Positions 18,831 to 29,881 are shown, counted from the first letter of the stretch. The stretch is DNA of 64,000 bases from Pseudocercospora fijiensis CIRAD86 (GCF_000340215.1 NW_006921536.1:322886-386885), one strand, 5' to 3'. Numbers and translations: made by a program. Notes: generated by a model from the sequence alone, not told the origin.

Positions 18831-21776
18831 TCATATTGCCCATTCCCTCGGGTCGTCCGCGGCGGTGATAAATGGCTCCTCGATTTGCTTCACAGCCACC
18901 TCGCTGCAGAGCACACTGGTCGCAGTGTCAGCAGGATGAGGATACGAGAACACGAAGAATACTCACCATGCACCAGCAACGAGACCATCCAATTCTTTCA
19001 CCATTCCTTCCCTCCTCTTACCCATCGAAACACCGCGCCCTACCTCTCTTTGCAGCTCACGGATCCTCTTGCCTTTGCCCATTCCGGCCATGTTCATGAC
19101 CATCTCCCCAAGACAATCTGCATGGAAGGCGTGCTGGCATGGAAAGACGAAAAACTGTCGCATGAGTAGAGGCAGTCGACACTTCCAGCATCGCTCTCCG
19201 GGCTCCACGATTGCGTATCTCTGGTCCAGAGCTTTGATGTCGTCTTTGATGTGTTGGCTCGTTTTGGCACTCTCGTCCATCTCGCGTTTCAGCTCATCGA
19301 TCTGTCTTGAGTAATCCTCCAAAGCTGCACATATCTCTTCCTTGAAATCGTCAATAATGACGAAGTCCGGGAAGAAGGGTATGAGATCTTCGATTCTGAG
19401 ATGAGGTTCGCATCGCTTGAGGAACTCGATCGCGGCCTTAATGCTCTTCTCACGTCCGATGACCTTCTTCGCAACCTTGAGCCACAATTTCTTTTTCAAG
19501 ACATCATCATTCCCCGGGCGATCTGCAACATCGGCGGCAAGCTCAACCTCATCATACTTGAGCGCCAAGTCGATAGCAGATGCATACTGGCCCATGGTAC
19601 CGTAGACGTGCACAGCGGACTGGACTCGCTTGTGCGCAATGCAGAGCCGAAGAGCAAAGTCGGCATCGTAGTACTGCTCGTGGTTTTGCGATTGTGTTTG
19701 TAGATACTGGAGAAGCTGGGTCTCCTCTTTCGTCGGATGTGCTGCGTACATGGAGATGAGAGTGTTGTGCACTGCAGGCTCAGTGGAATGGAAGTGGTTG
19801 ATGCAAAATTGCAAATACCTGATGGCTTGGTTGCTGTGAATCGGGACGACTTCACCCAAAGTCTTGTTGTAGTTCAGAAGTGCCGGAATGATCTTCTTGG
19901 TATCCAGGCCGGTCTGTCGCATGAGAACCTCGATGAGCTCCGTCGCTATTGTCGACTGCGACATAAGTACAGTGCTGTAGCGATAAAACATTTCGGGGTC
20001 AGTCTGCTTCTTGAGTACCGTGATCGCTTCCTGCCATCTTTCACGATTAACCCAGTATGACAGGACGTAATCTGCATCTTCTATCGCGTTGGCGAAGTAG
20101 AGCAGTTCTTCCTCTCTACCATGTGCACTGATGATCTCGTACGTAGCCCTCCGGTCCAGATCTGATTTGTATTTGGCGACAAAGTCCTGGAATTCTTTTC
20201 TTACAGCAGGTAGCTGTTTCTGGGTCTCGGTGGCTGTGTCATTTTTCGACAGCTCCGCTCGACTGGAAATGGTGTCATCGAGCTGATTGAGCTTGGCCAT
20301 GTACAGCTCAATCATCCATGAGGCTAGCATGATGCGCTGCATCTGAGCACTCTTCTTGAGTGTTGACAGCTTGACTGTGAGATACTTGCGTAGTGCGTCA
20401 TGCTCTCCCTTGTCAATGAAGCTCAATGCTACATCCTCAAAGGCTTTCGTGCTCTTGCCGAGAATGATTGCAGCTTCGATGAATTTACCTTGAGATATCA
20501 GATGGTCGCCAGTCATTGCCGCAACAGCGTCCTTTTGCTCTGCAGTCTTGGCGTATCTTTGCGCTGCTTCATATCGCCCTGCCTTAAGCATGATTTTCCA
20601 CACATTCCTCGCTTCGTCGGTCACCACAATCTCAAAGATCTCCTGTGGGGTGAAGAGCCAATATGTGTTCTTCACGTGGTCTGTGAACAGCCCAAGGCTC
20701 GCCTGACCGGACTCCAGTATCTGCTCGTTATAGACGATAGTGTCATCCAAGCGATTGATACTGGTAAGGCGTCCTTCAACAAGAGCAACCATGTGGAATT
20801 GTGTCAATAGCAAGGATGATATCGGAGGCTGCGTCGCTCTGTTTCGACCACTTGCTGCCTGAACAGGCGGCAGCTTAGACTGCGGAAAAGTCTTGGACTC
20901 TCTGAACACCTGTTTCCCCAGCGTGGCAAGATCGGCGCTTGAGGTGAGCAAGGTCCCATGGAAGATGTTCTGCGAGTTCAGCCATGCGAATGCACGTTCT
21001 ACATCTTCGGCCGGTGCATCAAGAACGTCTGGACTGGTCACCAAGGTCGCACCAGATGTCGCAGTCACCCTCTCGAGCTCATGCACATTCGGTGCCTCAC
21101 CCTCGAATATTTTGGCATATACCTCATTGCCATGATGTCTGCCGCCCATTCTACCAACGAAATGCCAAAGTTTGTGCTGTGTTGCAACCACGACTCTTCG
21201 TGTCTCCGGCTTGCTTGACACAATATCTGCACATATTCCCGATACTGCCCCATCATTGCCATTCCAAACATTCCTCAAGTACTTTTCCGTGCTACGATAA
21301 AACTCGGTGGTAGGCTCGATGGCCATTTCGTAGACATTCCCATCGCTGCTTCCAAGCAGAATCTCGCGAGTGCTAGCAGTCGGCCTTGCTGGATTCCAGG
21401 CCACACATTCCACCACTACGCCTCGTAGTCTTCCAAGCTGTTTTGGTGTGCGCGATTGCATGTGCAGGTAGAAGCTCTCCCCTCCCGTCGTACTGATAAT
21501 CAGATGACTTGCGCTGGGATCTAAGAACAGCCTTCTGATTACGCCTACTTCCGCTGGCCGCTTGGGGAGGTCGATGTCGTCGATGTCCTCCGCGTTATCA
21601 AGATCGAATCGCAGAATACGCCCGGTGCTGAGTGCCAGGACGAGCACATTGTTCGCGACTGCTGCAGCTACGAAGTCGGCCGAAATGTCGAAGCGCATCT
21701 GTACTTTCTGCACGTCGAATATTGGGAGCGCGGAATCATCGTTGCCGCCTGCGGCAAAGCCGCTGAAGTCGGTCAT
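18831..21776 (-). CDS. VPS18: Vps18 (Pep3), HOPS/CORVET core subunit with C-terminal RING
   Basis: Spliced model: 18967-21776 and 18831-18915, 964 aa. The 51-nt intron starts GTGAGT and ends GACCAG. Seen: an N-terminal beta-propeller region (about 1-400); an alpha-solenoid with clathrin-heavy-chain-like repeats; a coiled coil near 820-870; and a C-terminal RING, CWKCRLPLLMRQFFVFPCQHAFHADCL. The final exon supplies the last ligand pair, CVLC, followed by VKQIEEPFI and a stop. The fit of this exon to the family's usual ending makes the splice secure. Vps18 is a subunit of the class C core shared by HOPS and CORVET, which tether membranes for fusion at endosomes and the vacuole. The length is normal. 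Confidence 0.93.
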
Positions 21777-22861
21777 GTTCGAGCTGTTATCGGGGTATCA
21801 TTGTCTGAAGAGGTGGTGGTGTATTCTGCTTGTCGATGTTTACTGCCTGCGAGGTGCATAGCTACCAGGAAGCCAGATCCATTGGCTCGGAAGTCATCGA
21901 CGCTAGTGGACTGTTGGCTTGGCGTCATGAGTGACGAACAGCGGGGAAGTCAGCGCTACATCCTATCCACCATATTGAACATATCGACATGAAATGGGAA
22001 ACAACTTTCTTACTGCAGAATGGCGGCGCCAAAATCATGCAGTCGTCAATACATTCAGCATCCGACCCAGGTCATCCCAAGTCATCTAGTCGCGCCGCTG
22101 CCTCGATAACCCCAGGGAGCGAACATTTCACCACGAGCAAGACCTGGTCGCTACGACCGGTAGAACAGATGAGACTTGCCGCTACGTAACTGACAAGGCT
22201 GCGAATTTCTACCAAGTTGCACGTCGAAAGCTGGTCTTGTAGAGCTCAACTGCTTGTCAAGCGTTCCCTCAAGATTGGGTGATTGAAGGAGAACCCCTTT
22301 CAAGGTGCATAGTACGGCCTTAGACCAATATCGCCCAACGATGTGCGCCCGTCCTGATCATCTTTTATCTTGAGCTCTCGTGTGTCGGTATGCGAGTGGC
22401 ATCGCCAGTACTGGAAAGACGAACATGAGCCCATGGAATGGCTAGTCCGGCGATGCCTGAAATTTTCTAGCCATCATTTTGGTCAGCAATCGATGGCTGT
22501 CGACATTCGAAGGTTTGAGTAGAGAGAGACCGAGTTTGTTGCTACCAGCGCCTGTCAAAGAAGAAGAGATATTCGTTGCGTTCATTTCGGAAGAAAGCCC
22601 TCTCCAGTCACCGTGAAACTAATCTCTAATGAAGCAGATTTTGCTTTTCGAAGTGCTGGCATATATCTTATAGGCTGACGCGATAGAAGATCAAGCGCAC
22701 TCCTACAGAAAGAAATTGGATCTTGCCGAAACGCTTTACTCGGCTCTCGACATCGCTGGTCTCTGGTTCAAAACAGTCTCACCACCGCACCGTAGGGAAA
22801 AGACCGTCACGTTATAAGACAATGTCCTTCTTGCTTTCTCAGACTGCGCCATTATTACGCC
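21777..22861. other. Intergenic
   Basis: No supported gene in about 1.1 kb upstream of both Vps18 (minus strand) and the Cys-rich gene (plus strand). Nothing distinct is seen apart from the shared promoter position. Confidence 0.4.
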
Positions 22862-23379
22862 ATGCGACTCCTTGCGGTCGCCCTCTTGTCTAAGGCGAAC
22901 TTCGCGTCGACAATAGCTGGTCACATGCCCGATATCGATGGGATGAGGTCTTTCAAAAGTCCTGTCTGGTCTTTCCCAGTTCTACCGCGCATCTTAGACG
23001 CTGGCTCTGATTTTACATCTGGGGGGGGTATCCTTGTAACAAGGGCAATGGCTGTTGCAAGTATTACATGTGTGTGCCTAGCAGCGGGACATGCGAACTT
23101 TGCGACGTATGCAACCATTGCGGAGACGACGGATGTACACAATGTCTATGCCAGCCAGACGAAAGCTTCAACTTCGGGATGAACAGTCCATGCTGCGCAG
23201 GCCATAGCTGTGTCCGATGCTCGAACGGGAGTAGCCAGTGCGTCGATGGATCAGCGGCCGATAAGTGCTACATTGATGGCGGTCATTTATATAATTCGTG
23301 GGATACTGGAGTCGATGCAAGTTTTTTGAGGTCTGCGCGCGACCAAGGCCATAAGAAAAGCGTGATCAGGCTTGATTAG
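22862..23379 (+). CDS. Cys-rich small secreted-protein candidate with apparent frameshift in a G run
   Basis: Not recognised by family. The N-terminal frame starts at 22862 (MRLLAVALLSKANFAST, hydrophobic and signal-like). It runs to a run of eight G at 23021-23028 and loses its coding character after it. The downstream part, ending at a TAG at 23377-23379, is in another frame. That part holds 17 Cys in about 75 residues, including CELCDVCNHCGDDGCTQCLC and two CC pairs. The two halves would join if the G run had one base more or two fewer, so either the sequence is wrong in a homopolymer or the allele is broken. A small, secreted, Cys-rich protein in isolation between repeats fits an effector-like or metal-binding protein; both are inferences. 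There is no intron that explains the shift. Confidence 0.5.
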
Positions 23380-23895
23380 TAAAGAGCGGTGCAAGGAGAT
23401 ACCTTTAAGCATAGCACAAGTAATGTCCTCTTCGTAAGCAAAACATTTGTTCTCACAATCGACCAAAGAATTTCATTCTATGATAGTTTCAAATATGTTA
23501 TGATCAAGTATCCTGCCCTCACGATGTACATGCAAGTATCGGCAAGTGTTGGGAAGATCTGATACTGTGAGGGAAAGACCCGCGCTAGCCTGATCGAGAA
23601 GCTGATGTGGGTCCAACATTGCATGAGATGAATACATTCGCATACCACTTCTGAACGTAAGAGCAGCATATAGAACTAGTGGAAGAGCAGTGCTATAATA
23701 AGAAAGAGTGCGGAAAAGAGATCTATAGGCCTGATTCGCCGAAAAGCTTGGTCACAATCCCACACAACCAATTTCGAGCCCTACAACTTCAAAAACACAA
23801 TGTCTCGACCTTTTTGGCATCAAAAAACTTGCAAAAAAAACAACATCATAGAGATGTAGTGCAGAATTCCAAGTTTATTCTACACGAATAACCTT

Positions 23896-24034
23896 GGGCC
23901 GAACCGTGGATCGCTACGATAAACATTAGCCTTAGGTAGCGCTTATTACAATGCCTTGACTACTCACAACACGGGGCCTCTTGCAGGTTGGTGTAAAGCC
24001 CAAAGCAAGAATCATACCACTAGACCATTCGGCC
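23896..24034 (-). tRNA. tRNA-Pro (anticodon TGG) with a tRNA intron and a 54-nt GT-AG insertion in the T-loop
   Basis: Read on the minus strand from 24034. The acceptor stem GGCCGAA pairs 7/7 with TTCGGCC (23897-23903). The D arm has the usual Pro form TGGTCTAGTGGTATGAT. The anticodon stem CTTGC pairs with GCAAG, and the loop carries TGG. A 13-nt intron (23986-23998) sits after position 37 and contains CCAA able to pair with the anticodon, as in eukaryotic tRNA introns. The T stem CCGTG pairs with CACGG. Between T55 and C56 of a perfect TTCGATC loop lies a 54-nt insertion (23914-23967) that starts GTGAGT, has GCTAAT 12-16 bases before its end, and ends GTAG. Without both insertions the gene is 72 nt including the discriminator. 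The insertion splits the Pol III B box. The nearest downstream T run (T8, 23833-23840) is about 56 nt away. Confidence 0.8.
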
Positions 24035-24602
24035 GCTGATGAAAGTGGTGGATTTCCAGAAGTATATCCAGGCTAATTTTCAACTGACTCATCTTCCGGC
24101 GGTGATCAGATGGGCAGAATGTTATGCTCTTTCATCATTTGACCCAAATCGATCATTTATTGAGTGCTGAATGCCGTATCTAGAAGTGTGGGAGAGATAA
24201 TCGACCAAGGAGATGCATTGGTCAGCTGATAGTGGCCGAATTGAAGGCGAAGAAATGCCAAGCTTCCAGCGTCGACGTCTCTTGAGAGGTTAGGATCCTT
24301 GCTTGAAGGACAGCTTGTACGAGAAATCCAAACGGGCCAGATTAGGAGTTCGAAGGTAGTGATCAAGGCTGACTGATAAAGTCAAAGAGCGTATACTTGA
24401 CCATGTACGCACGGGAGGCGCTTGCTTCACCTTCGGCATTGCATTCCTTGTGCATCACCACATGACGCCCATTGTAACGGCCCCAATTTTTCTCCTAGGA
24501 CGGAAGCGAGATTCCTATACTCGCGACGAGCTAGTGGGAATTGAGCTCTTGACAAGACACTGATTCTTACATTCAGAAAGAGGAAAAGAAGAATCGGCCA
24601 AG
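24035..24602. other. Intergenic
   Basis: No supported gene. This is the 5' flank of the tRNA gene and the promoter of the ankyrin gene. Confidence 0.4.
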
Positions 24603-25064
24603 ATGGGCCTGCCACAACAAAGCAACGCTCCTACCTCAACGACACAACAACCGCCCTCCAAAGCCATCTCCGCCTCCCAGCTCCCACCCGAAGCCCTCGA
24701 CCTCGCAACAAAACTCTTCGACTTCGCACGCACAGGTCAAACTTCAGCACTCGACCAATACATCTCCGCCGGCATCCCCGTAAACCTCACAAACCACAAA
24801 GGCGACACACTTCTCATGCTCGCAGCATACCACGGCCACCTTGAGACGTGCAAATTACTTGTAGAAAAGGGTGCAGATCTAGATATTTTGAATGATCGGG
24901 GTCAGAGTATTGTCGCTGGGGCTGTGTTTAAAGGGTATGAAGAGATTGTGAAATTGCTGGCGGAGAGGGGTGCGGATCTTGCGGCGGGGCAACCGAATGC
25001 TGTTGAGGCTGCGAGGATGTTTAATCGGAGGGAGATGTTGGGGTTGTTTGGAGTTGAGGAGTGA
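24603..25064 (+). CDS. Small ankyrin-repeat protein
   Basis: Single exon, 153 aa, complete. Seen: a Gln/Thr/Pro-rich N-terminus; a helix with LDLATKLFDFARTGQTSALDQYISAG; a full ankyrin repeat at about 64-96 (GDTLLMLAAYHGHLETCKLL); a second repeat at about 97-129 with GQSIVAGAVFKGYEEIVKLL; and a short third helix pair ending MLGLFGVEE. Small stand-alone ankyrin proteins of this type are common in ascomycetes and act as protein-binding modules. The partner is unknown. Confidence 0.85.
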   Translation: MGLPQQSNAPTSTTQQPPSKAISASQLPPEALDLATKLFDFARTGQTSALDQYISAGIPVNLTNHKGDTLLMLAAYHGHLETCKLLVEKGADLDILNDRGQSIVAGAVFKGYEEIVKLLAERGADLAAGQPNAVEAARMFNRREMLGLFGVEE

Positions 25065-25507
25065 TGGTGTGGGACAGAGAGGAGGAGGGGTTGAAGGTAG
25101 AAATGAGATATTGGGAGACGAAAGAGATGATTTGAACGACAGAGGCGACATATGATACTGCTATGGATAATGGGATATTTGTCTTCTTCGAGTTATGAGC
25201 AGGAGAAGGAGCTTTCGATAATTCGAAGAGTCAGTTCGAACCTGTCGGCAGAACACAAAGCGATATATGGATAAGGTTGGAAGTCGGAATGGAAAATGAC
25301 AGTTTGTTTGTGTCGCATTGACTGGACATGACAAGAATCTCATGTTCACTGACAGTACTCCAGCTGTATACTTGTATCGATTGCAGAAGAGGTCAAACAA
25401 TTATCTCGCCTTGGGTGTTCATCGGTTCAAATTTCGCTCCAAAGATTCCTCAATGCGTGGTGGTGCTGGTTTTGCAACGCCTGTCTGTCGGACCGGAAGC
25501 GAAAATC
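25065..25507. other. Convergent 3' intergenic region
   Basis: No supported gene in about 440 bases between two converging genes. Confidence 0.4.
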
Positions 25508-26661
25508 TCAATTTGCATGCAGTTTTGGGGCCTTAATCGGCAACAGTAATCCATCCTCATAATCCTCCTTGACCTGGTCGTGGAGCAATTTGGCGAGTTT
25601 ATCAGTTCCCCATTCGATGCTATCACCAACCTTCTCGAGTGCGAGTCGAACCGTCGAAGTGGAGGGCTTTGGGCTGGAAGAGCTGTCGAAAGTTAGTCGC
25701 TCTGACGAATATGAGTAGGACTGCAATGCTGAGTGCAACGCTGCGTGTCAAAGACTTACCCAGAGCTTGATGGAGATCCATTCGGGGTGGGCCAAGGTGT
25801 ACGATATCCAAACCCTCTGCCTCGTCTGTCAGTTGGCTTCCGGAGACCGGCTTCCTCGTCATCGGGAAGTCGAAATCGAAGGGATCGAGCAGCTTCTTGC
25901 GAATCGACCGACTTCGTAGCGTGGTGCGAGGATTTTGCGGTCGGCTTTGGCGTGTTCAGAACATGCCAACTCTTGTTAAGCGGGCTGGCCGAGCCATGGC
26001 TAGAAGCGCCATCACTCTGGTCGAGATACGACTTCTGCGAGCTGAAACCGTCGAATGATTTGCGCGTTCTCAAAGCAGGCGACGGCGCATGATCCGCAAT
26101 GCTGATTCCCGGCACTGCAATTCCAAGTCCAACATATTTCACGCTCGTATCAACTGACAAATTCTTCTGCATCGCCCGCTTCCTCATCCCAGGTCGCAGC
26201 TCTCCATTGTCAAGCGCCGGCGAGTCTGCTGAAGTCGAAACCGCTTGCGGCGGCTCGAGCGTGGCGTTGAGCGTGTCCAGCTCATGTTCATCTCTGCTGG
26301 CTGCTGGCCGCAATTTTCTATTAACTGGCTTCGCCTTGCCATCGCCTCGGAAGCATCGTGGAGGAAATTGGACGAAGAAAAGAAGGATTGCTGCGACTAC
26401 ACCGAATGCTAGCCAGGCCGCGACTAGAGGACCGACATATGGTGGCAAGTCTGGTAGTGGGTCTGAGCGAGGGAGGCCGATTGATGGCGTCGCGGTAGCA
26501 GTTGAAATAGTAGTGGGCGTTACTATCTCGAGCGAAGGGCGCAGTCCGTTTGATGTGCCGATAGACTTCGAGACCTTGGAACTAGGCTGATATGTGAAAC
26601 GCATTGATGTTGTCGGCAGCTGTTGGTGTTGCTGAGGCGCTGCCATTGCCATTGGCGGCAT
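25508..26661 (-). CDS. Single-pass membrane protein of unknown function
   Basis: Spliced model: 25760-26661 and 25508-25682, 358 aa. The intron 25683-25759 runs from GTAAGT through a CTAAC branch to GACAG and splits a Gly codon. Not recognised. Seen: a Thr/Ser/Pro-rich N-terminal part of about 75 residues; one strong transmembrane helix at about 77-99 (GPLVAAWLAFGVVAAILLFF); then a long basic, Ser-rich tail with RKSFDGFS, several RxxS sites and an acidic C-terminal helix ending PIKAPKLHAN. The layout suggests a type I-like plasma-membrane or ER protein with a cytosolic tail that may be phosphorylated; this is inferred. The start at 26661 is the first Met of the frame; a start further upstream in another exon cannot be excluded. 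Confidence 0.72.
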
Positions 26662-26960
26662 GCTTGCTGAACAGATGTATTTCGGTTTCTGGGTGGGTTC
26701 GGGATGCTACAGCTCTAAGGTCGCAAAGCGTCGTTGAAGTGCTGTATGGATGTCGCGCTGTGGGACTGTTGAACTGGGTCGGAGTCAAGTCGCTCGAATC
26801 AACGGTCTGTGTAATTGTTGACTGGGCTTCGAGGCATTTCAACCAAGTCCGTGCAGTCTTCACGCAGCCTGCAGAGAACAAACGGAGAATAAGTGAATAG
26901 CAATGCTTGGATAGCGTGAAGGATGCTACCTACCAAGACCATGCTAGTGAAGAAGTCAAG

Positions 26961-28733
26961 CTACTCGTCATCCACTCTCGCTCTCTTTCCTTTGCCACCT
27001 GCATCATCGTCCGCAGCTCTCTTCGACCCGCCTGATGCTGCAGCAATGCCTGCCTCAATACCAAAAGGATCATCACCACGGTCGCGCTCGAATTGCACCG
27101 GCCCTGATCTCGCTTCTGCAGTCTCCGTCCCTTTGAATCCACTCTTGGGCGCTCGTCCCAGCGTGTCAAATCGTTTGGTGCCTTGAATCTTTTCTAGTGT
27201 CTCACCGCCGTCTTCTCCATCGTCCTCATCGCCCACGGTGGGCCTATATATGGAGTTCAGGGCGTCGCGATCGGCAAACAAAGGTTTGTCGTAAGCCTGG
27301 TCCTCGTTGAATCCAGCAGCAAACCCCGAGCTCTGGTTGAACAACCGAGAGTCATACATGGCCTCTTTACTTTGCGTAGGTTTGGCCAAACCCAGCGCCA
27401 CCTTCTCACCAATATCGCGGTTCTGCTCTCTAGCCATCATTTGCATCTTCCGCTCATGGCCCATGTTCTTTCGTGCCATCTCCCGCTTTGCTTCCTGTTT
27501 GCGCTCCGCACGTTGTTTCTCACGCTCACGGCGATCTCGATCGCCGTCTCGTCCTCCGCTGCGGCTCCTGCTTCGACTGCGTGATCGAGACGAGTATGAT
27601 GAGTACGAGGAGCGACTGTTCACGGATCTGCTTCGCGATCGGCCGCGATCTGAGCCTCGTCGCCGAGTAGCTGCAGCTGCCTTGTCCTCTCGTGCCTTCA
27701 TGGCTAGCTGCCGCAGATGCTCCTCCTGTGCCTCCTTCTCCTTCTCCGCTAGTCGTTGCTGCATGCGATGTCTCTGCTGCACCTCCTCTCTCGCGTGTCT
27801 GTCTGCTGTGTGTAAAGCCTCTGCAAACTGTGCGAACTTGTCGTTGATCGTTACGTCTTGCAGGCCTCTTCCGTCAGCCGCCAGTCGTTTGTCGAGCGGC
27901 ACTGTGTATCCCTTGGGATTTTTCCAATTTGACACGGGCGGCGGGATCTTCCATGCTTCCTGATCTTCAGCGGTCAATTTGCGAGGCGGCGAGTGCATGA
28001 CAGGAGGTGGCGGAGAGGGAGGTCCGCGGGGAATCTTCTTGATCTTGTGCTTCGGTGGTTCCATAGGGTCCTGTTGCCGTTGCACGATCTTCATGATCCG
28101 GTCCTGCTTCTTGCTGGTATCCCCCATTTGGTTGGCAGGAGTGTATCGAACGAACGTCGGCTCCGGCCTGGTTGTGCCTTTGACATTCTTTGGCTTCTGC
28201 GCTGCTAGAGTTCCATCCACTAGCCCTTGCAGCGCCTTCTGCGTTCGCTCTTTGCTCGCCTGCACCTCCTCCTCGCTCGGTCGCTCCAGGCTGATGTCTC
28301 CCACATCTGCTCGTTGTCGAAGCGGGATGAGATCCTTGAAGCTCGCGTGCACGATTCTGTTTTCTCCATGACCCCTGCGTGCTATAGCGTCATATTTGAC
28401 CTTCCCCTCGCTGTCTACTTGAAGTGCGAGCGCATTCGAAGTTGAAGGCTGGTTCTTGCGGCCCATGTCGAGCGGGTACTGTGCCATGGGCACTTCTGGA
28501 AATGCACCACCATCGCCAAAGTCTTCTGCATTCCGTGGTCGCCATCCTGATCGCTGGCCGTATGGCGGCGGTCCAGATCTCTTCACAACCAATTGAGATG
28601 ATTCTAGTTCGCGTGCGCCGACAACTCGCGGTCCTTTCTGCTGCGTATGTGTCGGTAACTCCTCATCTTCGCCGGTATATTTTGGCTTGGGCAATGCGCT
28701 CGATATAGATGTCCTCGAGGCTGCGAGCGACAT
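26961..28733 (-). CDS. PRP45: Prp45/SNW1 (SKIP) pre-mRNA splicing factor
   Basis: Single exon, 590 aa from the ATG at 28733. Upstream in-frame codons are not family-like. Seen: an N-terminal region with YTPANQ; the SKIP/SNW domain at about 165-330 with IPRGPPSPPPPVMHSPPRKLTAEDQEAW; and the diagnostic SNWKNPKGYTVPLDKR with DKFAQFAEAL. Next come a long charged coiled coil, an RS-rich stretch, and a C-terminal part with LFNQSSGFAAGFNEDQAYDKPLF. The protein ends in an acidic and basic tail with KRAR. It is a core subunit of the NineTeen-related/activated spliceosome. The RS-rich insertion of about 45 residues is notable. The gene is divergent from YIH1. Confidence 0.95.
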   Translation of the reverse strand: MSLAASRTSISSALPKPKYTGEDEELPTHTQQKGPRVVGARELESSQLVVKRSGPPPYGQRSGWRPRNAEDFGDGGAFPEVPMAQYPLDMGRKNQPSTSNALALQVDSEGKVKYDAIARRGHGENRIVHASFKDLIPLRQRADVGDISLERPSEEEVQASKERTQKALQGLVDGTLAAQKPKNVKGTTRPEPTFVRYTPANQMGDTSKKQDRIMKIVQRQQDPMEPPKHKIKKIPRGPPSPPPPVMHSPPRKLTAEDQEAWKIPPPVSNWKNPKGYTVPLDKRLAADGRGLQDVTINDKFAQFAEALHTADRHAREEVQQRHRMQQRLAEKEKEAQEEHLRQLAMKAREDKAAAATRRRGSDRGRSRSRSVNSRSSYSSYSSRSRSRSRSRSGGRDGDRDRREREKQRAERKQEAKREMARKNMGHERKMQMMAREQNRDIGEKVALGLAKPTQSKEAMYDSRLFNQSSGFAAGFNEDQAYDKPLFADRDALNSIYRPTVGDEDDGEDGGETLEKIQGTKRFDTLGRAPKSGFKGTETAEARSGPVQFERDRGDDPFGIEAGIAAASGGSKRAADDDAGGKGKRARVDDE

Positions 28734-29011
28734 CTTGTTGGTTTGTTGAGAATAGCAATGATGTGGTAGAATCGCAACTGAACTTGAAATCTCCCCAGTC
28801 ATGAGTCGGATACTGCCGCAGGATAAACTCTAAATTTTGAACCTGACTCGCGGCCAAGACTTTGCCAGTCTTCAATCTCAATCTGTGTTCTGTGCTCTAC
28901 ATTCGCGCGTTATGAAATTTTCTCGATTACCCTGAGCCCGAGCTCCAGGTTGGATATGAGATCTAATGCTGGGATTCTAGGCAACGGCATGATTTGCGGG
29001 TAGGCAAAGCT
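28734..29011. promoter_or_regulatory. Bidirectional promoter of PRP45 and YIH1
   Basis: The 278 bases between the two start codons must hold both promoters. It contains GATTACCCTGAGC at about 28925-28937, a possible factor site, but I cannot name the factor. Confidence 0.5.
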
Positions 29012-29881
29012 ATGTCAGAAGAACTACTGGATGAAGTCACGTCCATCAACTCCATCTACGGCGACAACACGTTAAGTCTCTTGGAGAGCCAGCTGTACAT
29101 TCTGGTCCTACCAGCTCAACCGCACATATCTCTACGTCTGGGTTTCCCTTCAGACTATCCAGATGCGCCCCCGTCTGTTCTCGGCACACAGTCTGTCGGG
29201 AGTGATACGGCCAAAGGCGAAGGCAACCAGGTTGTCGAGGTGGTCCGAGAAGTGCTCGCAGAGGTCTACACTGCGGGAGCCCCATGCATTTTCGATCTCA
29301 TCGAGGAATCCGGTCAGAAACTTCAGCAGCTCGGCCTTGACCAGAGCTCAAAGGACCAGGAACAACAAACTGCTCAAGCGAACGGTCAGGATGCCCACTC
29401 TCACGGCCAGGACTGGGCTGATTCTGACGGTCAGCAGCCTTTAGAAGAGTTAGGAGACCCTCCCCCATGGACCTTATCAGAAGTCATCACGGAGAAGAAG
29501 TCGGTCTTCGTGGCTCGTGCTGCACCTGTAATTTCAGTCGACGAAGCGAAAGCATACCTTGCGCACCTACTTGCTACTGACAAGAAAGTTGCCAAAGCTA
29601 CGCATAACATCACTGCATGGCGAATTCGAGGCCAGGGCGGCGTGCAGTATCAAGATTCCGACGATGATGGTGAAACTGCAGCAGGAGGTCGACTTCTTCA
29701 TCTGCTCGAGCTAATGGATTCCTGGAATGTCATGGTAGTGGTGACTCGATGGTACGGCGGCGTACATCTTGGTCCTGACCGCTTTCGTCTGATTAATCAA
29801 TGCGGAAGAGACGCCGTCGTCAAGGCAGGCTTTGGACCGCAAGAGGAAGGCGGTGCAGGCAAGAAGAAAGGCAAAAAATGA
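29012..29881 (+). CDS. YIH1: Yih1/IMPACT homologue (RWD + UPF0029)
   Basis: Single exon, 289 aa. Seen: an RWD domain at about 1-105 (LLDEVTSINSIYGDNT, LRLGFPSDYPDAPPSVL); a Gln/Asp-rich linker; and the IMPACT/UPF0029 domain at about 155-275 (EVITEKKSVFVARAAPV, AWRIRG, VVVTRWYGGVHLGPDRFRLI), ending in a Lys tail GKKKGKK. Yih1 binds Gcn1 and so limits activation of the Gcn2 kinase in the amino-acid starvation response. The protein is cytosolic. The start at 29012 gives the usual N-terminus MSEELLDE. The length is normal. Confidence 0.92.
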   Translation: MSEELLDEVTSINSIYGDNTLSLLESQLYILVLPAQPHISLRLGFPSDYPDAPPSVLGTQSVGSDTAKGEGNQVVEVVREVLAEVYTAGAPCIFDLIEESGQKLQQLGLDQSSKDQEQQTAQANGQDAHSHGQDWADSDGQQPLEELGDPPPWTLSEVITEKKSVFVARAAPVISVDEAKAYLAHLLATDKKVAKATHNITAWRIRGQGGVQYQDSDDDGETAAGGRLLHLLELMDSWNVMVVVTRWYGGVHLGPDRFRLINQCGRDAVVKAGFGPQEEGGAGKKKGKK

